From Fidelibacterota bacterium (GTDB lineage Bacteria; Fidelibacterota; UBA8477; JABMPR01): 64,000 nt of DNA. Shown here piece after piece: positions 1 through 9,564 of this stretch. Positions within the stretch are counted from its first letter, which is position 1, and each line of letters opens with the position of its first letter. The notes below the pieces were generated by a model. The model made no database searches, had not been told where the DNA came from, and saw only the letters and a program-made list of their open reading frames with translations. The stretch spans positions 68,028 through 132,027 of the forward strand of contig JAIPJF010000005.1 in assembly GCA_021734325.1 (NCBI GenBank). The letters run 5' to 3'. The position numbers and the translations under genes are program-made.

Positions 1-101
1 AAAACAGTCCATAGCTTTGCTTTGGGCCTCAACTCTGAAAGGATAAACTGCCACCGAGATTGGGAATGATTCCAATTATTCTCAATTATGTTTTCACTCA
101 T
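1..101 (-). CDS. N-terminus of a membrane redox subunit (HybB/NrfD-like), truncated by the left window edge
   Basis: ATG at 99-101 (-) reads MSENIIENNWNHSQSRWQFILSELRPKAKLWTV and stays open to base 1. It overlaps the stop of the upstream Fe-S gene by 8 bp. Family inferred from context and the RPKAKLWT-type N-terminus. Confidence 0.5.
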   Translation of the reverse strand, partial: MSENIIENNWNHSQSRWQFILSELRPKAKLWTV

Positions 102-963
102 GATCGGCTCCTTCCTCTTCATCGTCCTTTGTGGCTTCTCTTAATCCCATGAGTAGAGCTGGCCATAGGATAAAAATAGAAGGAACACTGTATAGAAACC
201 CTTTGGTTAACTCAGGATAAGGTTTGGTTTGTAGATTTGTTTTGAATCCCAGTTCATCAAAGGGCACTGGTGAAATATTCAGCCAGGAGGTTCCGCCGGC
301 CTCATATTCGCCGTAGATATGATCCACATAAGTGTCGGGATCATCGATGATCCGCTGACGCGCCTCGCGGATAATATCACTCCGTTTCCCAAATGTCAGG
401 GCTTCTGATGGACAGTTTTCGACACAAGCAGGTACTTCTCCATCTTTCAAACGATCAAAGCACATCTGGCATTTACCAATCTTTGGGTTATTGCTGTCGA
501 ATTCAAATCTGGGAATATCAAAGGGGCAGGAGACCATGCAGTAGCGACACCCCATGCATTTGCCTTCTTCCCAGGTGACGGGACCCTCCTTATGCTTTTT
601 CATAGCCTGCGTAAGACAGGCCGATGCACAAGCTGGTTGTGCACAATGCATGCATTGTTGCTTTGTGTAGACTTCACCAACAGAGGTATCCACGGCATTG
701 ATTACAGAATACCTGTGTGGAGTGAGTTCCCTCTTGATATCTGCATCTGGATAATCATCATCAAGTACAGGAGGCAGATCATTTGCCTCGGCACAGGCAT
801 GTTCACACTCCTGACAGCCTGCACAGCGTGTAATGTCATGCAAAATTGCATAAAACTCTTCAGTATCATGTTCTGGCTTAGATTTTCCTAGTGCTGAAAC
901 ACCACTCAGGCTGGCTCCAGCCACACCCAGGGTTTTCAGGAATTCACGACGATCTATGGACAT
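94..963 (-). CDS. Tat-exported 4Fe-4S ferredoxin-type electron transfer subunit (HybA/FdnH-like)
   Basis: Twin-arginine-type signal (DRREFLKTLG), several CxxCxxC...C cluster motifs (CAGCQECEHAC, CMHCAQPAC, CMGCRYCMVSC, CQMC), C-terminal hydrophobic anchor. Confidence 0.9.
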   Translation of the reverse strand: MSIDRREFLKTLGVAGASLSGVSALGKSKPEHDTEEFYAILHDITRCAGCQECEHACAEANDLPPVLDDDYPDADIKRELTPHRYSVINAVDTSVGEVYTKQQCMHCAQPACASACLTQAMKKHKEGPVTWEEGKCMGCRYCMVSCPFDIPRFEFDSNNPKIGKCQMCFDRLKDGEVPACVENCPSEALTFGKRSDIIREARQRIIDDPDTYVDHIYGEYEAGGTSWLNISPVPFDELGFKTNLQTKPYPELTKGFLYSVPSIFILWPALLMGLREATKDDEEEGADHE

Positions 964-1009
964 ATTCTCTCTATCCTCTCTATAAATATCAGTCTGATTA
1001 CCGTAACAA

Positions 1010-1720
1010 TTAAGAAATTGATTTTAGTTCAAGATTTGCCTGGTCGAGTATCAATTTTTGAAATGATCCCCACAATCCCTTGCCGGCGAAAGCAAGCGCG
1101 GATTCACCAATATCGCCCCCGTCCTGCAACAAGGCGAGTCCATCATTCTCACCTGATGGTGCAAATGAATAGGCGAAGAAATCACGAATGCGTGCAACTT
1201 CGGTCTTGAGCCAGTTGAGGGTTCGATCTCCGATATACAGTTTTTGCGTTTCTGACTCCCAATCGTTGGGCATCATCTCAACCAACCAGCCATGTGAATA
1301 GGGATCACGGTGAACCATCTTCATATTCTGAAGTGCTTCCGAATTAATTCCCTTTACTTCCCCAGAAATAGGAGCCGTAATTGTCAGTCGCTTATCCTCA
1401 TGGATAACCTGAAACATGGGATCACCCTGGCTGAGTTTTGTCCCTTTTGCAGGGACTTCGATATCGGTCAAGGTCCCAGTAAGTCCCTGGATGAATGAAT
1501 CAACACCTACCCGGGCCTGTCCATTTGTTTCCATATGGGCCCAGCTATGCGTGGGACTGAAGTAAACTCCTGCTGGAATCGCAAGATTTTCCACCTTGAA
1601 TTGATACGATGGTTTTTTAACGATCGGTGAAAGACTAAGTGCCTGAGTTCGCTTTTTCTCAGCATACCAGGTAATTGAGATAGCGACGGCGACAAATAAA
1701 ATGACGAATAAAATGACCAT
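1010..1720 (-). CDS. Membrane-anchored glycine cleavage H-protein-like (lipoyl-domain-like) protein
   Basis: N-terminal TM segment, then VGVDSFIQGLTGTLTDIEVPAKGTKLSQGDPMFQVIHEDKRLTITAPISGEVKGIN, resembling the GcvH fold signature. Confidence 0.8.
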   Translation of the reverse strand: MVILFVILFVAVAISITWYAEKKRTQALSLSPIVKKPSYQFKVENLAIPAGVYFSPTHSWAHMETNGQARVGVDSFIQGLTGTLTDIEVPAKGTKLSQGDPMFQVIHEDKRLTITAPISGEVKGINSEALQNMKMVHRDPYSHGWLVEMMPNDWESETQKLYIGDRTLNWLKTEVARIRDFFAYSFAPSGENDGLALLQDGGDIGESALAFAGKGLWGSFQKLILDQANLELKSIS

Positions 1721-2219
1721 AGTGAACCTCCTTTTTAGTTCACTCTATATAATTCAAGATAAGTGCCAAGTTTGAAGAATGGGTGTAAGCTTAGTATTCA
1801 CAAGAGGTAAGCGAGCCGATCACCGGGAACAACAAAATCAAGGAAGTGTTGAATACCTCAACAGCTAACAATGAATATGGCCTTAAACCAGTGTCAGAGC
1901 CATTCTTGATTGGTGTAAAGAATATCAACACATGCATATTTATTCAACAGTCCCCAAAAGGAATGAAATACCAAGTATAAGTTATTGATATAATAAGAGA
2001 TAAGGCTTGTATTAACCAAGATTGCTTCTGCTAGAATGATTATAAAACAGATCCCATCTGGGGGCGAGCGAGGGGAGATGTGTTGAGAAAAGAGGGTTCT
2101 ATTTACAGTGCTTCTACAGGATTTGGCAGATTGATCCGGGGTCGCTGGGACATGAAAACCTTCACAAGCACCATATCTTACATTAGATTCTTTGCATAAC
2201 TTTAAAAGGAGAGGACACT

Positions 2220-2969
2220 TTGCGACATCTCAGCATCTTACTACTTACAGCATCACTATTATTGGCATGGGGAAAAACAGGACATCGGGTAATAGGCAGG
2301 ATAGCCGAAGAAAATTTAACCCCTGCAGCAAAAGCAGGCATTACAGAACTTTTTGGGCATTCGGACCTTGCAAGAATCGCTAACTGGGCGGATGATATCA
2401 AGTCGGATCCAAAATGGGATCATTCTCACGAATGGCACTATTGCACCATCATTGAGGGAGAAGAATATACCGGACCTGAATCAGGTGGACGAGCTGTACA
2501 GAAAGTAACGGAGTTCACAAAATTATTGAGTCAGGATAATCTCAGCGAGAAAGACCAAAAGGATGTATTGCGATTCCTGGTACACTTTGTTGGTGATCTT
2601 CATCAACCCCTACATGTAGGGAATGGAACGGATAAAGGTGGTAATGATGTCAAAGTGACCTGGTTTCGGGATGAAACGAACCTTCATAGTGTCTGGGATT
2701 CAAAAATGATTGACCATATGCAGTATAGTTACACTGAATATGCTCAGCAGCTTCAATTGGGCTTGACTGATGAGGATAGGCAGGCAATGCTAAATCCTGA
2801 TATAATGAGCTTTGTATACAAATCGCGATCCTTTCATCCCCAGGTCTATGATATAGGCAATGGCAAGCTGTCCTGGCAATACATTTACAAAAACAAGGAA
2901 TTGATGGAAGATAGATTGTTAAAGGCTGGGTATCATTTAGCCGCCATTTTGAACGAAATATATAAATAG
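2220..2969 (+). CDS. S1/P1 family nuclease, secreted
   Basis: Signal peptide, mature N-terminus WGKTGHRVIGRIAE, HFVGDLHQPLHVG zinc-ligand motif typical of S1/P1 nucleases. Confidence 0.9.
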   Translation: MRHLSILLLTASLLLAWGKTGHRVIGRIAEENLTPAAKAGITELFGHSDLARIANWADDIKSDPKWDHSHEWHYCTIIEGEEYTGPESGGRAVQKVTEFTKLLSQDNLSEKDQKDVLRFLVHFVGDLHQPLHVGNGTDKGGNDVKVTWFRDETNLHSVWDSKMIDHMQYSYTEYAQQLQLGLTDEDRQAMLNPDIMSFVYKSRSFHPQVYDIGNGKLSWQYIYKNKELMEDRLLKAGYHLAAILNEIYK

Positions 2970-2982
2970 AGCCTCTGGATTT

Positions 2983-3975
2983 ATGTTTCGACGTCTCACC
3001 ATAATTATAACGATATTGTGCTGTGTGTCCCTGTTTGGTCGGCCAACTAATTCGATTAATCTCCATCAAAAATTCAAGCGTGTTCTAAAAGGCGAGATCA
3101 AACAGGATTTCACCGTTGGCCTGGCTCTGGGTGCCGGTGCAGCCAAAGGATTTGCCCATGTCGGTGTGCTAAGAGCTCTCGAGGAGGCTGGAATTCGGAT
3201 TGATATAATTGCCGGCAGCAGCATGGGAGCAGTCATCGGCGGAGGATATGCCTCGGGTCTAAGTGTATCAGAATTATCAGATGTTGCATTGAAGTCGGAT
3301 TGGATTGATGTGTTAAATCTTCTGGATCCTGTTTTCCCGACAAGAGGATTTATTGATGGGGAAAAAATCAAAACCTTTTTGGATGAACTATACGAGCATA
3401 AAAATATTGAGGATCTCAACATTCCCTTCGCTGCCACAACAGTGGATATTCTCAATGGTAATCTGTATGTGATCAGGGAAGGAAATCTGGCTAACGCCGC
3501 CAGAGCAAGTGCCTCTGTACCCATTGTTTTTAATCCCCTGTCCAGCGAGGATCTCGTTCTGGTGGATGGTGGTATGATTGATCCCGTGCCCATTGATGTT
3601 GTTCGCTCCATGGATGCTGATTTTATAATTGCCGTCAATGTCCTGGCCTTCCCGGATGACAAGGAAAAAGAAGCGCCGTTTCAATATTTGAATGGTGATG
3701 ACCTTAAGAATAGTCGCTCAGTCTGGAGATTGCCAAAGCAGAATGAAGCCTGGTATACAATGGGTAAACCCAATCTGGCTGAAATCGCCCACGAAACGGT
3801 TATCCTCTCCATGGCATTGATCGCAGCCAATCAGGTTGAGTTAAACAAGCCGGATGTTTTGATCAATGTAAGTACAGGACTGTCTGCCTGGAATTTTCTG
3901 GAAGCAGAGATAGCCATAAACAAAGGTTATGACGAGACCAGAAAAGTGCTGGAGAATCTTAAAAACCAGGATTAA
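2983..3975 (+). CDS. Patatin-like phospholipase
   Basis: GAGAAKGFAHVGVLRALEEAG, GSSMG nucleophile elbow, VDGG catalytic Asp motif. Confidence 0.92.
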   Translation: MFRRLTIIITILCCVSLFGRPTNSINLHQKFKRVLKGEIKQDFTVGLALGAGAAKGFAHVGVLRALEEAGIRIDIIAGSSMGAVIGGGYASGLSVSELSDVALKSDWIDVLNLLDPVFPTRGFIDGEKIKTFLDELYEHKNIEDLNIPFAATTVDILNGNLYVIREGNLANAARASASVPIVFNPLSSEDLVLVDGGMIDPVPIDVVRSMDADFIIAVNVLAFPDDKEKEAPFQYLNGDDLKNSRSVWRLPKQNEAWYTMGKPNLAEIAHETVILSMALIAANQVELNKPDVLINVSTGLSAWNFLEAEIAINKGYDETRKVLENLKNQD

Positions 3976-4067
3976 GAGACTCTCCATTTGTTTCATTTTT
4001 GTCAATTCTTATATCCCGGCTCAATTCCCTAAGTAAAGGGTGTAATAAAATTTACATTCAGTGCTGA

Positions 4068-5360
4068 ATGGCACCTTTAACAACTAAAAAATTATTAATC
4101 TTCTGGCTGCCTTTGGTCGGCACCTGGCTGATGATGTCTTTAGAGGGACCCTTCCTGGCAGCCCTCATTGCCAGACTTGCAGATCCAAAATTTAATCTCG
4201 CAGCCTACGGTGTCGCCTTCTCTTTTGCTTTGATCATCGAAGCCCCTGTGATCATGATGATGACGGCTTCCACAAATCTGGTCCATGATTATCAATCCCT
4301 GAAAAAACTTCGCCAATTTACCTGGATCTTAAATGGAACAATTACCAGTGTCATGTTGATATTACTCATTCCAGGCATTTTCTTTTTTCTTGTCGAGGAT
4401 CTCATTGGATTGCCAGCTAATGTTGCTCAGCTGACCCACGTTGCCACGATCATCCTGATCCCGTGGCCCGGCGCCATTGGCTTTAGACGATTCTACCAGG
4501 GTGTATTAATAAGGAATCATGCGACGCGTCGTGTGGCCTATGGAACGGTTATCCGCCTCTTGTCAATGGGTACCATGGCGCTCAGTCTCTTTCTCCTGAC
4601 AGAATTGCCAGGCGTATATATCGGGACAGCCGCGCTATCAACCGGTGTGGTTATGGAAGCGCTTAGTACACGATTCATGGTACATCCGATATTAAAACGA
4701 CTCAGGCTTGCTGAGCATTCTGACACCCTGACAAAAAGTCTTCGATTCAGGGGTATCTTGCAGTTTTACTATCCCCTGGCCCTCACATCGATGCTCACCC
4801 TTGGTGTTCATCCCCTGGTAACATTTTTTGTAGGTAAAAGTATTATGCCCCTCGAGTCACTTGCCATACTCCCAGTCGTTGGCTCCTTTGTGTTTCTTTT
4901 TCGCGGCATCGGTCTGTCCTATCAGGAAGCAGCCATCACTCTCCTTGGAGAGAGTGAGGAAAATGATCGGCTTGTGAAAAAATTTGCAATATTTCTTGGA
5001 ATAGGACTTTCCCTGGTACTCATGCTGACAGCTTTTACCCCGCTTTCCAGGAATTGGTTTTCTGGTGTGAGCGGGTTGAGTGACCAGTTAACAAACCTGG
5101 CCTTGAAACCACTTATGATCATGTGCATCTTTCCAGCCACCACGGTCCTTATTGCCTTTCAAAGAGCAGTTCTAGTCAAAGCGGATCATACCAGTCCTAT
5201 TACCACCGCGACTGTTATCGAAGTAATAGGAATTCTTACAGTCTTATATATTGGTGTTATGCAATTGTCCCTGATCGGGGCAGTAGCAGCTGTTTCTTCT
5301 TTTGTTGTGGGTCGTCTGGCAGCGAATTTGTTCTTATACCTGAATCTAAGATCAAGGTAA
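4068..5360 (+). CDS. Polytopic MOP-superfamily membrane protein (MATE/ANKH-like)
   Basis: About 12 hydrophobic segments. Second-half motif FYYPLALTSMLTLGVHPLVTFFVGKS resembles the ANKH/MATE repeat layout. Confidence 0.6.
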   Translation: MAPLTTKKLLIFWLPLVGTWLMMSLEGPFLAALIARLADPKFNLAAYGVAFSFALIIEAPVIMMMTASTNLVHDYQSLKKLRQFTWILNGTITSVMLILLIPGIFFFLVEDLIGLPANVAQLTHVATIILIPWPGAIGFRRFYQGVLIRNHATRRVAYGTVIRLLSMGTMALSLFLLTELPGVYIGTAALSTGVVMEALSTRFMVHPILKRLRLAEHSDTLTKSLRFRGILQFYYPLALTSMLTLGVHPLVTFFVGKSIMPLESLAILPVVGSFVFLFRGIGLSYQEAAITLLGESEENDRLVKKFAIFLGIGLSLVLMLTAFTPLSRNWFSGVSGLSDQLTNLALKPLMIMCIFPATTVLIAFQRAVLVKADHTSPITTATVIEVIGILTVLYIGVMQLSLIGAVAAVSSFVVGRLAANLFLYLNLRSR

Positions 5361-5475
5361 ATTCTAAATTCGAACCTGACCATAGCTTATAAAGCTTGAT
5401 AGTGATATACATCTTATCTATTTTTTCTGTACTGGTTTACATTGATTTGGGTATGATCCCGACGGGGGAAGAAGG

Positions 5476-7377
5476 ATGATAATGAGATCGCTTAGTCGTT
5501 TAGAACTTTCAGTATTTATTTTAGCGAATGTGATACTCCTGACTAGTTGTGGGAGATCCGCACGATATACTGCAAATGAAGGGGTGATCGATCTTCGTGA
5601 TTATGATTTTCAATATACCATCGATCTGGATGGTGAGTGGCAATTCACGTGGGAAGAGAACAAGGGGGAAGAATCAACGGATGCGAAGACATTCATCAAT
5701 ATTGATGTCCCGGACTCGTGGAATGGCTATACCTATAAAGGGCAAGAGATCCCATCCCAAGGCTCTGGCTCATATTATCTGACCGTCCTGCTGCCCGATC
5801 GACCCACGGATTATTCTATGGATTTCCCCACAGTTGGAACTGCCTACAATCTGTTTGCAAACGATAGTCTCATTGGCGGAGTGGGAATTTACTCATCAGA
5901 CCCAGACAGAGGTGAACCTGCTTACCAGACGGCCGTGTATGATCTTGGTCGACAATCCCGGCAACTCATGTTAAGGGTGGATGTATCAAACCACCATCAT
6001 CGTCTTGGTGGGCTTTGGGAATCGATATCCCTGGGGCTCCATAAGGAAATCATCCATAAACGAGAAAATCAGGTAGCCATGCAGCTGTTCATAGTGGGTG
6101 CTATTTTCATTATGGGTTTCTATCATCTGGGAGTATTCTCTCTGGGAACGCGGGGAATGCCCGCCCTATACTTCGGTTTATTCTGTCTCCTCATTGGTCT
6201 CCGTACCTTAACAACAGGTGAGATCTATCTTCATGAGATCTGGCCAGGTTTGCCCTGGTCAATTCTGGTGAAAATTGAGTATTTAACTTTCTATCTAGGG
6301 ATTGCCGTTTTCTTCAGTTTCCTGCAACTCCAATTCCCTGATGAGATTAAGGATTGGGCTGCAAAAATTGTAATGCTTATCTCAGGTCTGTTTGCCCTGT
6401 TCGTCATATTCACGCAGGTTGCCACGTTCTCCGTATCCCTTAATTTATTCCAGCCATTCAGCCTGCTGGCACTGCTTTATCTGATCTATGGTCTTTCCCT
6501 TGCCTTTCTCAGAGGTGAAGAAGGCTCGGCCATGGTCCTGGTCGGTTTTTCTGCCATTGTCGTTGCCTTTATCAATGACATTCTTTATGTAAATAATATT
6601 GTAAATACCGGTAATCTGATTTCCCTGGGGGTCCTCATATTTATTCTGATGCAGGCCCTGCTGATCTCAGTGCGATTTTCCAAGGCTTATGCCACGATTG
6701 ATACACAGCGGAATAAACTGGAAAGGACGAATGCTGCTTATCAATCGGAGATTGACATCCGCAAATCCGCTGAAGCAGAAGTACGTAAACACAAGGAACA
6801 TCTGGAAGAACTTGTAAAAGAACGCACTGAAAAGCTGGAAATGGCAAATCAACAGCTTGAGGTCCTATCCAGAGTGGACGGATTGACAGGGATAGCGAAC
6901 CGTAGACGACTCGATGAAGATATAGATCGTGAGTGGAAGCGGATGCTCCGTGAGCATCGGTTCCTCAGTGTCATCCTGTGCGATATTGATCACTTCAAAC
7001 TGTACAACGATACTTACGGACATCAGCAGGGAGATGACTGCCTGGCCCGCATCGCAGGTGCCATTAGGAAATCTGTCAATCGACCTGGTGATTTGGCGGC
7101 ACGTTATGGTGGGGAAGAATTCTGTATTGTCTTACCAGAGACTAAACTTGAAGGTGCGGTGAAGATCGCTGAATTGATCAGAAAGAATGTTCATGAACTC
7201 AAAATTGAACATTCAAGTTCCCCAGTGGCACCCTTCGTTACCTTGAGCTTAGGTGTGGCAAGTATAGTTCCGGATGCTGACGGGCAACCCAGCGTCCTTA
7301 TTGGAGCGGCCGATCGCGCCCTTTATCAGGCGAAAGGGAACGGTCGGAATCGCGTGGAACAGAATATGACGGAATAG
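5476..7377 (+). CDS. 7TMR-DISM sensor diguanylate cyclase (GGDEF)
   Basis: N-terminal beta-sandwich-like extracellular region, 7 TM helices, coiled coil, then a GGDEF domain with RYGGEEF. Confidence 0.92.
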   Translation: MIMRSLSRLELSVFILANVILLTSCGRSARYTANEGVIDLRDYDFQYTIDLDGEWQFTWEENKGEESTDAKTFINIDVPDSWNGYTYKGQEIPSQGSGSYYLTVLLPDRPTDYSMDFPTVGTAYNLFANDSLIGGVGIYSSDPDRGEPAYQTAVYDLGRQSRQLMLRVDVSNHHHRLGGLWESISLGLHKEIIHKRENQVAMQLFIVGAIFIMGFYHLGVFSLGTRGMPALYFGLFCLLIGLRTLTTGEIYLHEIWPGLPWSILVKIEYLTFYLGIAVFFSFLQLQFPDEIKDWAAKIVMLISGLFALFVIFTQVATFSVSLNLFQPFSLLALLYLIYGLSLAFLRGEEGSAMVLVGFSAIVVAFINDILYVNNIVNTGNLISLGVLIFILMQALLISVRFSKAYATIDTQRNKLERTNAAYQSEIDIRKSAEAEVRKHKEHLEELVKERTEKLEMANQQLEVLSRVDGLTGIANRRRLDEDIDREWKRMLREHRFLSVILCDIDHFKLYNDTYGHQQGDDCLARIAGAIRKSVNRPGDLAARYGGEEFCIVLPETKLEGAVKIAELIRKNVHELKIEHSSSPVAPFVTLSLGVASIVPDADGQPSVLIGAADRALYQAKGNGRNRVEQNMTE

Positions 7378-7378
7378 A

Positions 7379-8845
7379 TTAATCCAGAATCTCCCAGGCA
7401 AATTTCCAGCGCCACTGATCAAAGTAGAGATTCCCACCAGACCATTCAACCTCACCCCTCTGACTATCCACTGTCTCCGATCTGAAATGCGATTTTTCGG
7501 GAATGAAGGTCTGACCATAATCATCATTGAAAATGATGCGATAGCTATCCATACCACCAAGATAGAACCAGTGGAGTTGTTGATCATCGCTCTTGCGTAA
7601 GCCATAGGTCACATCCATGGGAACCCAGCCATATGGCTCAAAATAGATATTCCCCCAATCATGCATACTGTCATGGGGTGGTTGTAGCTCCCAGCCAGAT
7701 TGCCAGCGAGTGGGGATACCATTAATGCGACAAAGTGTCATAAAGAGCAGTGTCTGAATACCGCAGTCCCCATGACCATTTTCGAAGGCATATTCAGGAA
7801 TACACTTGATGGTCGAGTACTCTCTGGCTGAGGCCCAGGGTGTGTTGTTATCTACCCAGGCAAACAATTTCTGGGCAATGCGATACGGATTTTTTTCCTC
7901 GCCTACGATACGCTGTGACAGGTCAATTAATTCAGGGGTAAACACAATATGCGGAGGATTTTCTCCCAAGTATTGACCGAGATTTTTTGTTGGGTCCAAA
8001 GCCGTCACAGCTTCTGCATCGATATTGTGAAAAACTCCATGGGTGGTCATTTCATATTCCACTGTAAAGGTGAGTGGCTGGTCAGCCAAGGCCGGTGACT
8101 CCATGTAGATGGTCCTTTGCAGAGCTTTTTCTGGCGCGATAACATGCTGCATCGGCGTGCTCCGAATCAAGGTAATGTCCTCCTGTCGCCCTTCAATCTG
8201 GCGGGGATAGGGTATCCAACATCTGACCAGTTTTCCGGCAGGTACCTCATTAGGTTTCACTTCAATACTTTGTCTGATACGCAAGCGCTTTGGCTCAACA
8301 TAGATTTTTTGTGTCGTCACAGCTGATTGAATGATTTGTGCATTATGGATATCCATATCCATCCTGGCACCTGATCCCACTTTGTCAGCCTCCTCCGGGT
8401 GTTGATCATTCCAGATCTGCTCCATTGTCGAATCAATTCGAAATAAATTTCGTGCCGCATGCTCAAAGTACAGCTTTTCCCCATCAATCAGCATGACCTC
8501 AAGTGCTTTAGAGTTTTCCCACTCTTCCATGTCACTCTCGGTCACCACACGGTAATATTTTTGGATAAAAGCGTAAACATCATCGTATCTGGCAGTAAAA
8601 TCCTTGCGTATCCGATCCATTCTCTCGATCTCAAATAAATAGTCATCCCTCTCCGAGGGTGATAAATCTTTGCGTTGGAGCTGCTCCTGGATGGCTTTAC
8701 TCGCAGCGGTATACTCACCGCGATCAATAAGGATGTTAATCTGGTTGACATCGGATGTTCCAACTTTTGGAACGTGGCTGCTTGTGCACATATTTAAAAC
8801 TCCCAAAACACCAAAAAGTAGAATAATAAAGCGTTTGTTCATCAT
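7379..8845 (-). CDS. Transglutaminase-like domain lipoprotein/secreted protein
   Basis: Lipobox-like N-terminus (GVLNMCTSS). GHGDCGIQTLLFMTLCRINGIPTRWQSGW and HDWGNIYFEPYGWVPMDVTYG match the transglutaminase-core Cys/His/Asp pattern. Confidence 0.88.
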   Translation of the reverse strand: MMNKRFIILLFGVLGVLNMCTSSHVPKVGTSDVNQINILIDRGEYTAASKAIQEQLQRKDLSPSERDDYLFEIERMDRIRKDFTARYDDVYAFIQKYYRVVTESDMEEWENSKALEVMLIDGEKLYFEHAARNLFRIDSTMEQIWNDQHPEEADKVGSGARMDMDIHNAQIIQSAVTTQKIYVEPKRLRIRQSIEVKPNEVPAGKLVRCWIPYPRQIEGRQEDITLIRSTPMQHVIAPEKALQRTIYMESPALADQPLTFTVEYEMTTHGVFHNIDAEAVTALDPTKNLGQYLGENPPHIVFTPELIDLSQRIVGEEKNPYRIAQKLFAWVDNNTPWASAREYSTIKCIPEYAFENGHGDCGIQTLLFMTLCRINGIPTRWQSGWELQPPHDSMHDWGNIYFEPYGWVPMDVTYGLRKSDDQQLHWFYLGGMDSYRIIFNDDYGQTFIPEKSHFRSETVDSQRGEVEWSGGNLYFDQWRWKFAWEILD

Positions 8846-9564
8846 TGTCTCCCCGCCTCAAAGGGCTCCAGGCGTGAATATATCCTTTCCCTGGTCAATT
8901 CCATAATTTCCTGAACACCCAAAGCTGCAATTTCAGATCGTTTAATAATGGGGCCGAACCTCACCACTATTTCCCCTGGTTTCAGTTTGAATGAGCCTTT
9001 ATTCTTCATTGCAAAGACCCCGGAGATGGCTATCGGGACAATGGTCGTCCCACTTTCTTTTGCAAAATGAAAGGGAAGTTTCCTGAACGCCAAAAGTTTC
9101 CCATCCAGCGATCTGTTGCCTTCTGGAAGGACGGTAATATTAATTCCCTGATTTAGCATTGTTTTCGCCTGCTCGAAACTGCGAAGTGATGCTCGAATGT
9201 TGTCCCTCTGGATAGGGATGTTCTTCATTCGTCGCACGACGCTTCCATAGAGAAAATAATGCAGCTGGTCATGGGCCAACATTCCTCTGAAATAAGCAGG
9301 TATGGTCGCTTTTAGCAAGGGAATGTCAATCAGACTGCTGTGGTTTGCCATAAAAATGAGGGGTTGGTCAGTAGGGAGATCCTCGGCAAACTCGATCCGC
9401 GGTTCACTGTTAATGAGCTTGAAAAGGGTTTTTAATCTATTTCTCAGCCAGAGGTCATAAGCTTCAGGTTCCTGAAAATAGGACCGGATCAGGACAATGA
9501 GCAAAACAGGTCCGAAATAGGATAAGGCAATGACCCAATAATAGACTGAGCTTAATGAACTCAT
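8842..9564 (-). CDS. plsC: 1-acyl-sn-glycerol-3-phosphate acyltransferase (PlsC family)
   Basis: NHSSLIDIPLL (HxxxxD) and VLPEGNRSLDG motifs of the PlsC acyltransferase family. Confidence 0.88.
   Translation of the reverse strand: MSSLSSVYYWVIALSYFGPVLLIVLIRSYFQEPEAYDLWLRNRLKTLFKLINSEPRIEFAEDLPTDQPLIFMANHSSLIDIPLLKATIPAYFRGMLAHDQLHYFLYGSVVRRMKNIPIQRDNIRASLRSFEQAKTMLNQGINITVLPEGNRSLDGKLLAFRKLPFHFAKESGTTIVPIAISGVFAMKNKGSFKLKPGEIVVRFGPIIKRSEIAALGVQEIMELTRERIYSRLEPFEAGRQ

Noticed and set aside
393-891. Plus-strand ORFs 393..578 and 592..891
   Set aside because: Lie antisense within the clear Tat Fe-S gene; no family signature. The same applies to most short ORFs in the track that overlap strong genes on the other strand or frame.
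3066-3662. 198-aa minus-strand ORF
   Set aside because: Complete overlap with the patatin gene; low-complexity Ser/Arg/Thr-rich translation typical of an antisense frame.
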